Part shown: positions 10,086-19,965 of the stretch, one piece after another
Layout of the letters: each line of letters starts with the position of its first letter
Numbering within the stretch: the stretch's first letter is position 1
Assembly: GCF_009870125.1 (NCBI RefSeq)
Contig: NC_046679.1
Coordinates: 12,276,001-12,340,000 of the forward strand
Direction of reading: 5' to 3'
Origin: Drosophila pseudoobscura
Lineage: Eukaryota; Arthropoda; Insecta; Diptera; Drosophilidae
DNA length: 64,000 bases
The notes under the pieces: model-generated
What the model was told of the DNA's origin: nothing
Seen by the model: the letters and a program-made list of their open reading frames with translations, nothing else
Databases searched by the model: none
Program-made: the position numbers and the translations under genes

Positions 10086-11896
10086 ATTCGTACACCCCCT
10101 CCCCTTATTTTTAATTAACTTTATATATGTATACTTGTATGAGAGAATGTTTCTTAGAACCTTACCTTAAGTCGAAGCATCCAAGACCATCCCCAGCCCC
10201 AGCCCCGTCGCCAGCCCTCTACTTTTACTCGTACTCTAGTACTTCGCATCCATGTGTATCGTGCGCGTCCCGTTTGTCTATTTAAGTTTCAAAGTCATGT
10301 CGAAAGATACGTATCTCTATGTTGTATATTTATTTATTCAAATTTTTTTCCCGCTCATATCTCATTTGCGTAATTGGCCCAAAAAACTGAAGCAAAAATC
10401 TCATCAGTGCAATACCATATACAAACACCTAAATATATATATATATATATGTGTCTATATATATATATAATACGAGTATATATATATATATATGTATGTA
10501 TCGAATTTTTCATCACTTTATGTATACAAACACTCCAAGCTATTTATTGATAATTGAGAAAGATTTGTGATTTGCGCACATTAATTAACTTCATCCAGCC
10601 TAAATCGTAAGTGTAGCAATCAAGCAATCTTCGTTTTAAGTACCCTCTCCTCTCCCAAGGAATTTACGTATTCGATATCTTCCGGCACAGTCGCCGCATA
10701 CGCTATATTCAGTGTAGATCCCCCCACCCCAAACTACACTCCACCATCCCCAAAAAACCACAACAAGCAAACCCTCTGATTAAGTATTACTTAGCGTTTA
10801 GTAATGATATCTCTTAAGTTGCAACCAAGATGAAGATGTACTTTATAATGTAGGACGAACCTCAGTAGCTTCAATCAGTTGTGCGGCTAGCCCCAGATCT
10901 AGATCCATTCCTGGAGCAATATTAAATCGTCTGATCGTCTGATTAGAGAGACAGCAATCAATCGTCAATCTCCTTGATATTTGTATTGTGTACTAGTAGT
11001 GTATATTCTGGTTGTGCTGCGCAGTAGGAAGTACTACTCAATGCGAATAAGATTAACATTTGTCAAGCCATAGTGTGGCGCGCGTTCCTTATACTATAGT
11101 GAATGGAAACATGTGGGATCTTACCGCTTTCGCTTAGCCCAGAGACAAGAGATGACAGAGTGGCCCGTCATGATCCCATCTTGGGGCCCATTTTAAAGAG
11201 AAATCAAGTTAAATTATATAGTGCATAGAAGGGAGAGTACCACCGTACCCCAGGCCCCGTACATACACAACACAAAATTTCGTACCTTGGTAGAATTTGC
11301 AGTTCAAAATTGCTTTAGAGTTTGTCAGTGTAAAGTAAATTGTACGGCTTAAAATTCACACACGCACACATGGACAATTTAGGCAAGAATATACATACAA
11401 GATACTACATACATATAGTAACAAAAAAAACAAAAAACAGTCATACAATACACCTGCACTGCAGATACAGATGTAGTTGCAGTTGCAGATGCACAACGTG
11501 TATGTGTTTATACCCTACTATTATGAACATTATAAATGGAAAAGCTGCGAAGTAAACGTGCTAAGGTAAATGGAAGTGAAGTCCACTTCCCAATGATACG
11601 ATTAATAAAGTTCCCTCATGTAAATTCTACTGATCCATGCGAGTCTGGTAATAAAATGAATAAGCATATACGAATACATTTACACACACTTGCTCTTCAG
11701 TTTGTTTCTTTTATTCAATCTACTACTTACTTTAAAATAAATTACAATTCTATTGTACTTGTAAAAAAATATCGCGTGTGATTCGCCAGACTGCTTCATC
11801 CTTGAGATTTGTGTCCTTGGCGGAGGTGGAGGAGGAGGAGGTCTTCGCGTTAACTTCGTCGATCCAATCCAGGGCTCTGCTATGCAGGGCCCGGAA
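10086..11896. other. 3' UTR / intergenic region
   Basis: AT-rich with (TA)n tracts at 10433-10495 and no ORF with a recognisable domain. AATAAA signals on the + strand near 11586 and 11653 could end the C2orf69-like transcript, whose 3' UTR would then be about 1.5 kb or more. The minus-strand glucosidase-II-beta-like gene ends at 11897, so the two genes are tail to tail. Confidence 0.5.
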
Positions 11897-12711
11897 CTAC
11901 GCACAGTCGTTGCGGCACTTGGCATGTGTCGTCCACTCGTCGCTGCCGTCGCAGCAATCACATACGTGATCGTTCACCCGACTGCTGGCCACATACTTGT
12001 CCCGGCCGCGCCCGGTTATGTGGCGCTTCTGGTAGCGGCAGTAGAAGCGCCCGTTGGCGCAGGCATTCGTGCTGGGCTCGTCGCTGCCGTCGCCCTCGCA
12101 GTCACAGTAGTCGTCGTTCAAACGGTTGAAGGCTATCTCCTTGCTGCCGTCCAGACACTTGAACTTCCCCTCGAAGTTCGGCTTGTACGCGTCATAGTCG
12201 AAGAGGCGCGTCCCTCTGTGCGGGATAAGAGGAAAACATAAAAAATGGCCGTGCAACAGGTCACTGTTCGGACGGGACATACCGAATAATTTTGATGGGC
12301 TCCACATCGGGAGCGGATGACCCGTCCAGAACAGCCGCGGCCGCAGCTCTGGCTTCCGTTGCCCCACCCCCATCGAAGGGGTCCACGTCGCGCTGTTTGC
12401 TGCCCAGGGACTGCATCATTTCCTTGTGCTTGCGACGCAGCTGCTGCAGGTTCCAGGGCGTGGGCACGGCGGGCAGCTGGTTCAGCGAGAAGGCCTATTA
12501 TTCGTTTATATATTATACACATTTTGGACACATTTCGCATTTACATTTACACATTTACGCCGGCCAGAATGCCGGAATGGGGGGGTACCTGTACCTGATA
12601 GGCGATGAACGATATTCCGACCAGGAAGATCAGCAGCAGGAACATTTTCGATTTCTGGCGGTAGAATGGCTTGTAGTAGATGTTCTCACGCTTCACCCAT
12701 GTCTTTCGCAT
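11897..12711 (-). CDS. Membrane-anchored glucosidase II beta-like protein
   Basis: Exons (minus strand) 12711-12595, 12494-12283 and 12215-11897 encode 215 residues. The N-terminus is basic, followed by one membrane segment (FLLLIFLVGISFIAY, about 24-38), so it should be a type II anchor. The C-terminal half carries the paired Cys-rich motifs of the PRKCSH/GIIbeta N-terminus: FKCLDGS, NRLNDDYCDCEGDGSDEP, FYCRY, RVNDHVCDCCDGSDEW and KCRNDC. Glucosidase II beta is an ER subunit that trims N-glycans; this protein lacks the acidic/EF-hand region and the mannose-receptor-homology domain, so it is a paralogous short form rather than GCS2beta. A DRE (TATCGATA, 12828-12835) lies about 120 bp upstream of the ATG and suggests housekeeping expression. 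Confidence 0.85.
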
Positions 12712-12827
12712 TGTGTATTTTAATTTGATAAAAAATTCTTTGTTAACTAAATTCTGTTTTGTTTATAGAAGCATTGTATTGTTGTTGGAGGTTAGTGAAG
12801 GCACCTGCGGGGCACACGTCATCGATG

Positions 12828-12835
12828 TATCGATA
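12828..12835. promoter_or_regulatory. DRE element
   Basis: Palindromic TATCGATA, an exact DREF-binding octamer, 117 bp upstream of the ATG of the minus-strand glucosidase-II-beta-like gene. An adjacent catcgatg (12820-12827) gives a second half-match. DREs mark Drosophila housekeeping promoters. Confidence 0.6.
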
Positions 12836-13781
12836 AGAATACCAGCTGTTTTCTTGGATTAAAGAACCAGGTCTTAATTTAGATCGGTGGTATGAACCAA
12901 ATCCACTGTAGGCATGCCGCACAAGGCACTTCGTACAAACAGCAGCAGCATAAGACATAGGTGTCTGTGGAATTTCTTACTATTGTACATGTTGCTGGTA
13001 TTTGAACAATTGGTGCGCGTCAACCGGTACTATGGAAATTTGTACACCCTGTTTTCTTTCATTAATTTAAACATTATATTTTTCAAGCTAACTCGATCCC
13101 ATACCAATTAAAAACGAATCTAGCCCACTCTACCCCCTCTCTTTAAACAGGTGGCCAACTTAAGTTACACTGCGAAAAATAATACTGTTTTTAAATTTCG
13201 TGGCATATCCATCCCTTCTCTTTTCTTACAACATAAGTTACCGAGATGTCTTTCACCTGAACAACGCTATAATTCTTTAAGAGTGTATTTTAATGTCCAC
13301 TGGCTGAAAATGGGACAATCGTTTTCAGTCCATGATCGGAAATCATATTCCTCGACTTTGATATTCGGTTTAGTATTACTAGCTAGATAGAACCCTCAGC
13401 ACTGAACATATATGTAATTTCTACAAGAAATACTAAAATAAGATTTAAACAAATAAATTCAAAGCCTAACTGGTCAGTGGCTTGAAATGAATCCAAGGTA
13501 TCCTTCCAAGGTATATAAACATTTTCTATTTTCTTAACCAAAATTAGATTTAAAAATATAAAAATCTTATCGAAAAAAGAATGGTTTTTATACATACAAA
13601 AGACTTTATTTTGCTTAAACCGGGTTCTATTTCCTATTTTTTATGGAGGTATGCATGTAATAAACATTTTGAGCCAGCTGACTAAAGTATAAGATTTCAG
13701 TGTTTGATGATTTGTGACCGAATAATAAATAAATTCAAATGGGAATGCCAATTACAGCAGAGTCCTGCCTTCGATGCGAGA
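12836..13781. other. Intergenic region with a repeat fragment
   Basis: No gene recognised. Positions about 13345-13400 (ttcctcgactttgatattcggtttagtattactagc..., then agatagaa) are a partial copy of the promoter-motif repeat seen at 15058 and 57665. The 3' UTR of the minus-strand cyclin Q gene probably covers the right part. Confidence 0.5.
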
Positions 13782-14744
13782 TTATGCAGCCTTCAGGAGA
13801 GCTTCGTTCTTGTACACTTCAATTACATTTTCGATGATCTCCCACTGCTGTTCCCTGGTAAAATCCTTTACGAGTGGCTTGTACCACATGGAACCCTCTT
13901 CCGCCTCATCTGTGAGCGGCACTTGTATGCCGTACGTCTGCATAGCCAGCGACAGGCAGCCAATGGCGACATGAGTGGGCTTGTACTTAAGTATGTTGGC
14001 GCTGTGGTGAAAGTCTTGCAGGTACGAGGCGGCCGCCTTGGCTATCGGCACCGAGTTCCACACCTCGGCACCCACCCAGTCTTGAAGGGTCTTCATATAG
14101 TAGAGAAGGTACTGAAGGCAGAATAGAATCAGTTAAAAAGGGAGGACAAGGATCTTTACAAAGGGATTACCTTGTGAGCTAGATCTATGTTCAAGTCAAA
14201 CCCTAGGGTGCGGGTTATGAGCAGCTCTGCTTGAACAATGGCATCGCGCATGGACCAGTACTCGTCGTTCAGATCCAGCGGAGCATTGCCACGGTTCAGT
14301 GTACAGTATGCCACGTTGATGACATCGCGTATTTTCACCGAATCGTCATCCTTGATTTTGCCAGCCAGGTACAGCGAAGACGCGGCAATTAGCTGGCAAG
14401 GAAGGTACTCATGAGATATCACTTTGCTGGGCATTAAGTTTGTACTCACGAACTCATCATAATCAGTGGGCTTGACCTCCTTGAAGAATCGATGGTAGAC
14501 AATGGCGGCACACGCGGCAGTCAGCGGCTTCATCTTTAGCTTGGTGGCGCACTCGAATATGTAAAGAGGCACGATACCAGGCATGTTCGTCTTGCTGCAA
14601 ACAATTGCAAGACTTGCAATTAAGAATGGATTGGTTGGACATTAAGCTTTGGACTTACCGGTAGTCAAGGGGCTTAAGTTGGGCCTGGGCTTTGCTCGAC
14701 TCCACGTGCTGCTGCAGAGACATGACATCTAAAACGTTTTTCAT
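13782..14744 (-). CDS. CCNQ: Cyclin Q (FAM58A) homologue
   Basis: Exons (minus strand) 14744-14659, 14594-14450, 14392-14171 and 14111-13782 encode 260 residues from the ATG at 14744, or 253 from the second ATG at 14723; the first has the better -3 A context. The cyclin box is clear against human cyclin Q: IVYHRFF, then F-LIAASSLYLAGK across the second splice, IRDVINV, DAIVQAELLITRTLGFDL, YLLYYMKTLQDW and HVAIGCLSLAMQTYGIQVP. Human cyclin Q activates CDK10. The intron at 14393-14449 is 57 bp and free of in-frame stops, but splicing is required to join F to LIAASS as in other species. Upstream lie motif 1 and DRE inside a dispersed repeat (15058-15260). Confidence 0.9.
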
Positions 14745-15057
14745 CTTATTAGCAGTGCAAATAGAGGATTGAAGGACGGTAGCACGGACAGTGATGCCGA
14801 AATGTAAGCGAGGGAGTTCGTTGGCACCGACAGTGGGGCTCAGAGATCCAATTATCAGTGCAACGAAATGCATGTGGGGCAAAGCACGCCGAAAAATCGA
14901 GAAGCGGCAGTGGAAAACCGGTTCAATGGTATGCGCAATGCTGCTCGAAAGGGGCCCAGGAAAGCTAACGGCGTACTATTGCACAGCTGTTGATGTGTAT
15001 GGTGGTCGAGATCGTTAAAACCTCGTACATATTTTAAACAACAAACACACAAGTACG

Positions 15058-15260
15058 CAGTGTGACCGCGGATTTATCGATAAGATATACCGTCCGACCC
15101 TCAGAAATATACGAAAACATACCGCCTCATTTTCAAAATATACCGTAATATACTTACGAATTCAAGTTTTATTTTATATATTCCTCGTTTTTGATATTCC
15201 GACGAATATTACTAGCTATATAGAACATTTAACCATGCCATCATAATTTTATACAAGTAT
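15058..15260 (+). repeat. Dispersed repeat with core-promoter motifs, copy B
   Basis: Same family as 4577-4810 (reverse) and 57665-57945. It contains an exact motif 1 on the minus strand (cagtgtgaccg, 15058-15068, the complement of YGGTCACACTR) and a perfect DRE, TATCGATA, at 15075-15082. Degenerate motif-6 strings follow (atataccg.., aaatatacg). It lies about 315 bp upstream of the minus-strand cyclin Q ATG, in the right orientation to supply its promoter. Confidence 0.6.
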
Positions 15261-15588
15261 TTTGACTAAAACAAGATTTATAAAAAAAAGATTTAAAAAA
15301 ATCGGTCGAAATGTTGTCACGTCGATGCTGCTGGTACATACATACATATTTGAATACTTGTTGCTTATCAACCGAGTATGGGCCTTTGCATACCCTATTT
15401 CGTTTATTTTACTATGAAGATACTGTTTTAAAACGTAATTAATAAAGATTCCTGTATCTATATTCTGTGGAATTAAACATTATTGAGCTGAAAAGGGATA
15501 TTGTTACCAGGAAAAATCCCATCACAAAATAGAGAACAAATCCCAAAAAAAGAGAGCAAGTGTCAAAATTTAGCGCCAAACTGAAATT
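15261..15588. other. AT-rich intergenic spacer
   Basis: No ORF, RNA gene or repeat recognised between the promoter-motif repeat and the P-element insertion. Confidence 0.5.
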
Positions 15589-15596
15589 GTTTGAAA

Positions 15597-16739
15597 CATG
15601 ATGCAAATATACAAGGTGGTCTCGTCGGTAAAAGTCAGTCCCTTAACGTATGCTAGCAATAGGTGCGAGTGAAAGGCACATAGTATAGTGATTGTGAGTG
15701 AGACGGCATATGTTGATGTTGATTAACCCTTAACAGGCCCGTGGGATTTCAAATTTCCTATAATACAAAGAGTTTAAGTTTTTTATGGTTTTATATTTAA
15801 TAGGTTTGGATTTGCAAGCAAACGTTTCTTTTGCCTTTCCATGGATATTTATTTGTTAAGATTGTCGGCCCCAACCATTTCCTCATTTTCCGTAAGGTCA
15901 ATGACCACATCCATGGTGCCAGTCTTTATTTCTACTTCAGATAACCATCTGTATAACGTAGCACGACTAGGTAAAGGAAATCCTTTTTTATAAAGATGTT
16001 TGTACGCTCTAGCGCCTGCGGTATGAAGGCTAATTGCCGCAGATATGTCCTCCGAATTAAATTTTTGTCGTTTTCCACCATTCTTTAATATTTTGATTTG
16101 ATTATCCGTAAAAATTTTTCCAAGAGACTTTTCTAATTGGCGCGAGTCCTCAAGCTGCTGGCTTACGCGATGCATTTCCACCTCCATAGCACGAATCTTT
16201 TGTCTCAGGCACTCGTTTTCCTTGAACATTGCATGATTTATCATTTCGTCCCTGCAGAGCATTTGCATTATTATTTACATTTATTTATATATTTTCACAC
16301 GGTAAACTTACTCTGTTTGCGTGTTCGAATTGACGAAACCATCTTTTAAACTTTCGTCCTCTCTATCCGGAACGGCGTTATCAATCAATCTCCTCCTTTT
16401 ATAAGTCTGCCCTTTGTTAGGTGCAGACTTCCACTGGGAAGCTTTGAAGTGAGTATCGTATATTTTAGAATGAGCGCCAAGGCTGCACCCGAGGCTTTGC
16501 TCCCACAACTTCCGCTTCACTGCACATTTCGGAGCATGAATAAATTTTACTCCCGGAACATGATTTCGGCAAAAAGTGCAGTATGTCATTTTTGTTGGTG
16601 GCACGTAAGGGTTAAAACTGTATAAAAAATTCGAACGCGAACAACCTTCTACATCAATAATCAATCACGCACTAACGATAAGGGACAACACGAACGAACT
16701 TCGGCTCCCCACGAGACCAGCTTGTATAATTGCATCATG
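15597..16739 (-). mobile_element. Internally deleted P element (KP-like)
   Basis: The ends are inverted: 15597-15627 begins CATGATGCAAATATACAAGG, and the complement of 16739-16709 begins CATGATGCAATTATACAAGC. They match each other at 28 of 31 positions by my alignment. Length and sequence correspond to the canonical P-element 31-bp TIR as I remember it (CATGATGAAATAACATAAGG..). Flanking 15589-15596 and 16740-16747 are identical 8-mers, gtttgaaa, the 8-bp target duplication typical of P. The 1,143-bp element keeps the 5' transposase exons on the minus strand and lacks the catalytic and GTP-binding parts, the same layout as the ~1.15-kb D. melanogaster KP element. The perfect duplication and open ORF suggest a fairly recent insertion. 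It cannot transpose without a transposase supplied elsewhere. Confidence 0.93.
15849..16589 (-). CDS. Truncated P-transposase, THAP plus coiled coil (KP-repressor-like)
   Basis: Exons (minus strand) 16589-16312 and 16251-15849 are joined by a GT-AG intron at the same place as P-element intron 1, giving 226 residues (KP protein is 207). The start MTYCTFC aligns with P MKYCKFC. A THAP domain (1-90) retains KRKLWEQSLGCSLG and TKRRR-like basic residues. Next come a Leu-rich coiled coil (ENECLRQKIRAMEVEM...LEDSRQLEKSLGKIF) and an HTH-like piece, KKGFPLPSRATLYRWLSEVEIK. The ORF then ends at NLNK. The THAP motif C-x2-C...C-x2-H is altered: the third ligand (Cys in P, ICDTHF) is Tyr here (IYDTHF). 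In D. melanogaster such truncated proteins repress P transposition. Whether this one binds DNA is uncertain. Confidence 0.85.
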
Positions 16740-16747
16740 GTTTGAAA

Positions 16748-17340
16748 GTGAATAAGCGAAAAGGATTTAAGTGCAATCCATTGAAACAAATTATGCACGT
16801 AAGTTCGATTTGAGAGTGGAAATTCAAAGCACCTGCGTATAGAAGTTTCTAAAATTTTCTTAAAAATAACTTTGAAAATGAAATTTTATAGATTGCTGAA
16901 ATAGATCAAATATACCATTATATAGTTGTCTATCCATGCCATATTTCCTCTGAACTTAAAAAAAACAGAACAATTGTTCACCTGGTCTGCGCTGAAATTT
17001 TTCAAGTTTCAATTTTCATGGGTATCGTGTCAACAAGTTAGAGATGAGCTACAAACGATAGTCACAGCACGATATCGGACGAGCATACAAACACACAACC
17101 CTCCAGCTGTTTCGTTATCATTGCAAAAATAAAGAAACCAATTCCGCACTAAACAATTCCGACACGACACGGCACGGCCTTATGAAGGTGGATCAATAAC
17201 GCTGAAGCTAAAACTAACCCAAAACTGCTAATTGGATTGAGTGACACACAGTGACAGGCAGAGCTCGGCTTGCGGGAGGCAGGAAAAATATCTAGTAGAT
17301 ACACAAAACAAATACACGGTGCACCCACACCCCGCACAAA
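16748..17340 (+). other. Intergenic region and 5' UTR of the WDR37 gene
   Basis: Nothing coding is recognised. The stretch just upstream of the ATG at 17341 is A/C-rich with a good start context (cacaaaATG). The transcription start is not determined. Confidence 0.45.
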
Positions 17341-18967
17341 ATGAAAGCAACAGCAACAAAGGCTCGCGCGGCCCGACTTACGAGCCTCACCGAAGACATG
17401 GCCAACATACCCGAGGATGCCCCGTACCGAACTCGCCTCCATTATCTGTTCTCGCAGATAGAAAAGGAGTTCGAGCAGCTCTATTTGGAGAATCTGAACT
17501 GTGAGTAATTGTAATTGCAAAACTGAGCCCACTCAATAACCCAAGGGAACTCCGCCTTTGTTGCAGTGCAAGAGAAACTTGAGAACGCCACCAGCAACAA
17601 AGAATCGCTGACCTCGCACGAGCCACGCGAACGTGAGCGCTTTGCAGCAGGCACAGTCATTCCCGCCCTCGCAACTGGTGGCTCTTCGGTCACCGCCGCC
17701 ACACCCTCGACGAGCACACAAGCAGACGAAGTTGGTGCCAGCTTTCTGGCGGCCGCCTCCAGCACACACAAGAGCCTCAAGGCTAAACTTAGCAGTGCCA
17801 CTGGTGGCAGCAAGGTAAAGGCGAGCAACAAAATCAAAGCCCAGACCAGTCGCATTGTCTCCAGCTTCAAGGCGCAGACGGTCGTCAGCTCGGTGGTACG
17901 GGAGTTTGGTGGTCACAAGGACGGAATCTGGCAGGTGGCTGCCAAAGCGGGTCAACCCATCATTGGCACGGCCTCGGCCGATCACACAGCCTGTATTTGG
18001 GGAATAGAGAGCGCCCGTTGCCTGCTGCAGTATCAGGGGCACGCCGGGTCCGTGAACTCCATCAAATTCAATCAGAATCGTGACCTCGTGCTGACTGGAA
18101 GTGGCGATGGAACAGCTCACATTTGGCAAGCGGCCGTCAATTGGGAGGTGCCCAAGTAAGTGATCGACAAATAAGCGTAGAACGTTGACATCATCCTTTC
18201 CTTCTGTTTTTCTCAACAGAAAAGGCCACTCGTCCGAGGAGGAACTCGACGATAGCGATGAGCAGGTTGAGGACCGAGATCGCGTCGACACCTTACGCAC
18301 TCCACTCTGCGAGTTTACCGGGCCGGGTGGCCACCTTTCCGTGGTAGTGGCTGCCGACTGGCTGTCCAGCATGGATCAGATCATCACCGGCAGCTGGGAC
18401 CGCACCGCCATATTGTGGGACGTGGAGACGAGTCAGCCACTACAGCCATTGACGGGACACGATCACGAGCTCACTCACGTCTCGGCTCATCCCACCCAGC
18501 GCCTGGTGGTGACCGCCTCGCGCGATACTACATTTCGTTTGTGGGATTTCAGGGATCCCATACCAGCAGTCTCCGTCTTCCAGGGACACACAGAGACCGT
18601 CACATCCAGCGTCTTTGCTCGGGACGATAAGGTGGTCTCCGGATCCGACGATCGCACCGTCAAGGTTTGGGAGCTGCGCAACATGCGCTCGGCCTTGGCC
18701 ACCATACGCACCGACTCGTCCGTCAACCGCCTGGCCGTTTCCACCGGAGGAATCATCGCAATACCCCACGACAACCGCCAGATTCGCCTGTTCGATTTGA
18801 ATGGACAGCGCGTGGCCCGATTACCGCGCACCAGCCGCCAGGGGCATCGACGCATGGTGTCGTCGGTGGTCTGGGCAGAGGAGCCACTGCTGAATTGTGA
18901 TTTGTTCTCGTGCGGCTTCGATCGGCGCGTCTTCGGTTGGTCCATCGTGCTGCCGAAGGACAACTGA
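17341..18967 (+). CDS. WDR37 homologue, WD40-repeat protein
   Basis: Exons 17341-17500, 17567-18155 and 18220-18967 encode 498 residues, close to human WDR37 (about 494). The N-terminus is helical ([24 protein letters not shown]), followed by a Ser/Thr/Ala-rich linker and seven WD40 blades: [114 protein letters not shown], a degenerate blade at [12 protein letters not shown] and the closing [18 protein letters not shown]37 works with PACS proteins in ER calcium homeostasis. It is probably CG12333 of D. melanogaster (recollection). Exons 2-3 from 17801 on are duplicated downstream. Its 3' UTR overlaps or abuts the convergent Vti1b-like gene (AATAAA at 19446). Confidence 0.92.
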
Positions 18968-19528
18968 AAGTGACTCAAAAATTGAGCCGCAGTCATACGG
19001 CCCAAAGAAGAGAAAACTATGATCTAAAATAACCGCTTTAAGAACCCGAATATCTCTCGAACAAATCATCCGCGCTTCGTTGTCTAGATCTAGATTCGGG
19101 GCTCGTTCTTATGTGTAACCATAATCATAGATCCAGTATTATACATACAAACATTGTTCTAAGTGTTTTAGAGTCGCATGCAAATTTGTCGCCCTCTGAG
19201 TGTAACTAACTTTGCTTTTATGCCAAATAGTCGTGGTTATTATACATACATATTCGAATTCTCATAGTTCCTGCAAACCCCGGATGTAGAACAGAGATGG
19301 GACTGGACTGGACTGGGATATGGGAGCGGGGCGGAGAACTTCCAACTATATTATCTGTGTTTATTATCATAATGCGAAATATAACTTACTCTAGTGTGTG
19401 TCTAAGGCATGGGCTTAACGTTGATGTTACAGGTAGAACAATTCAAATAAACGTAATCAAATGCCCGAATTAATCGCTGGGTGTATTATAACTTTGGAAT
19501 AAAAACAAGGGTCCGCTTCCAGTGGCTC

Positions 19529-19965
19529 TCACAGGTGGGCGAACTTTAGCACCAGCAGGCCAATGAGTATGCCCAACTCCAATATGATTATAAGTATCAG
19601 TATAATCTTGTTGTACAGGACTTCGCGGCCGAGCTTGCGAATGATGACGCGAGACTTGGACAGATCCTGGTCGGCATCTTCCAGGCGACGCGTGGTGCGG
19701 AGCAAAGACTCGCGTTGCTCTCCCAGCTCGCCGAGCACCTGTAGATGTAGCATTGAGCATTATCTAAATAGCAGGGAACTCATTGAACATATTTTTTTGC
19801 ACCGACCTCCGCCCCCATATTCTCAGTTTCTATTGCAATCTGGTTGGAGCGCTGAATGCTGTCGCCCGTACGCTGCAGGATATCGTAAGTGTTCGCAGCC
19901 AGCTGCTGCTGGCGCTGCTCGTGGTCGCTGCCGCTGGGCAGCTGGCTGTAGCCGGCGTATGACAT
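19529..19965 (-). CDS. Vti1b: Vti1b-like SNARE, copy 1
   Basis: Exons (minus strand) 19965-19807 and 19738-19529 encode 122 residues. The start is the ATG of MSYAGYSQ; an upstream in-frame TTG gives a longer but unlikely frame. The core RTGDSIQRSNQIAIETENMGAEV-LGELGEQRESLLRTTRRL aligns with the SNARE motif of human VTI1B, continuing to LSKSRVIIRKL and a C-terminal membrane anchor (about 96-117, ILILIIILELGILIGLL) with a four-residue tail. Vti1 proteins are Qb-SNAREs of Golgi-endosome-lysosome fusion. The N-terminal Habc domain of the 232-residue human protein is missing, so this is a short, SNARE-only form. It is convergent with the WDR37 gene. An exact copy lies at 25745-26181. Confidence 0.87.
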
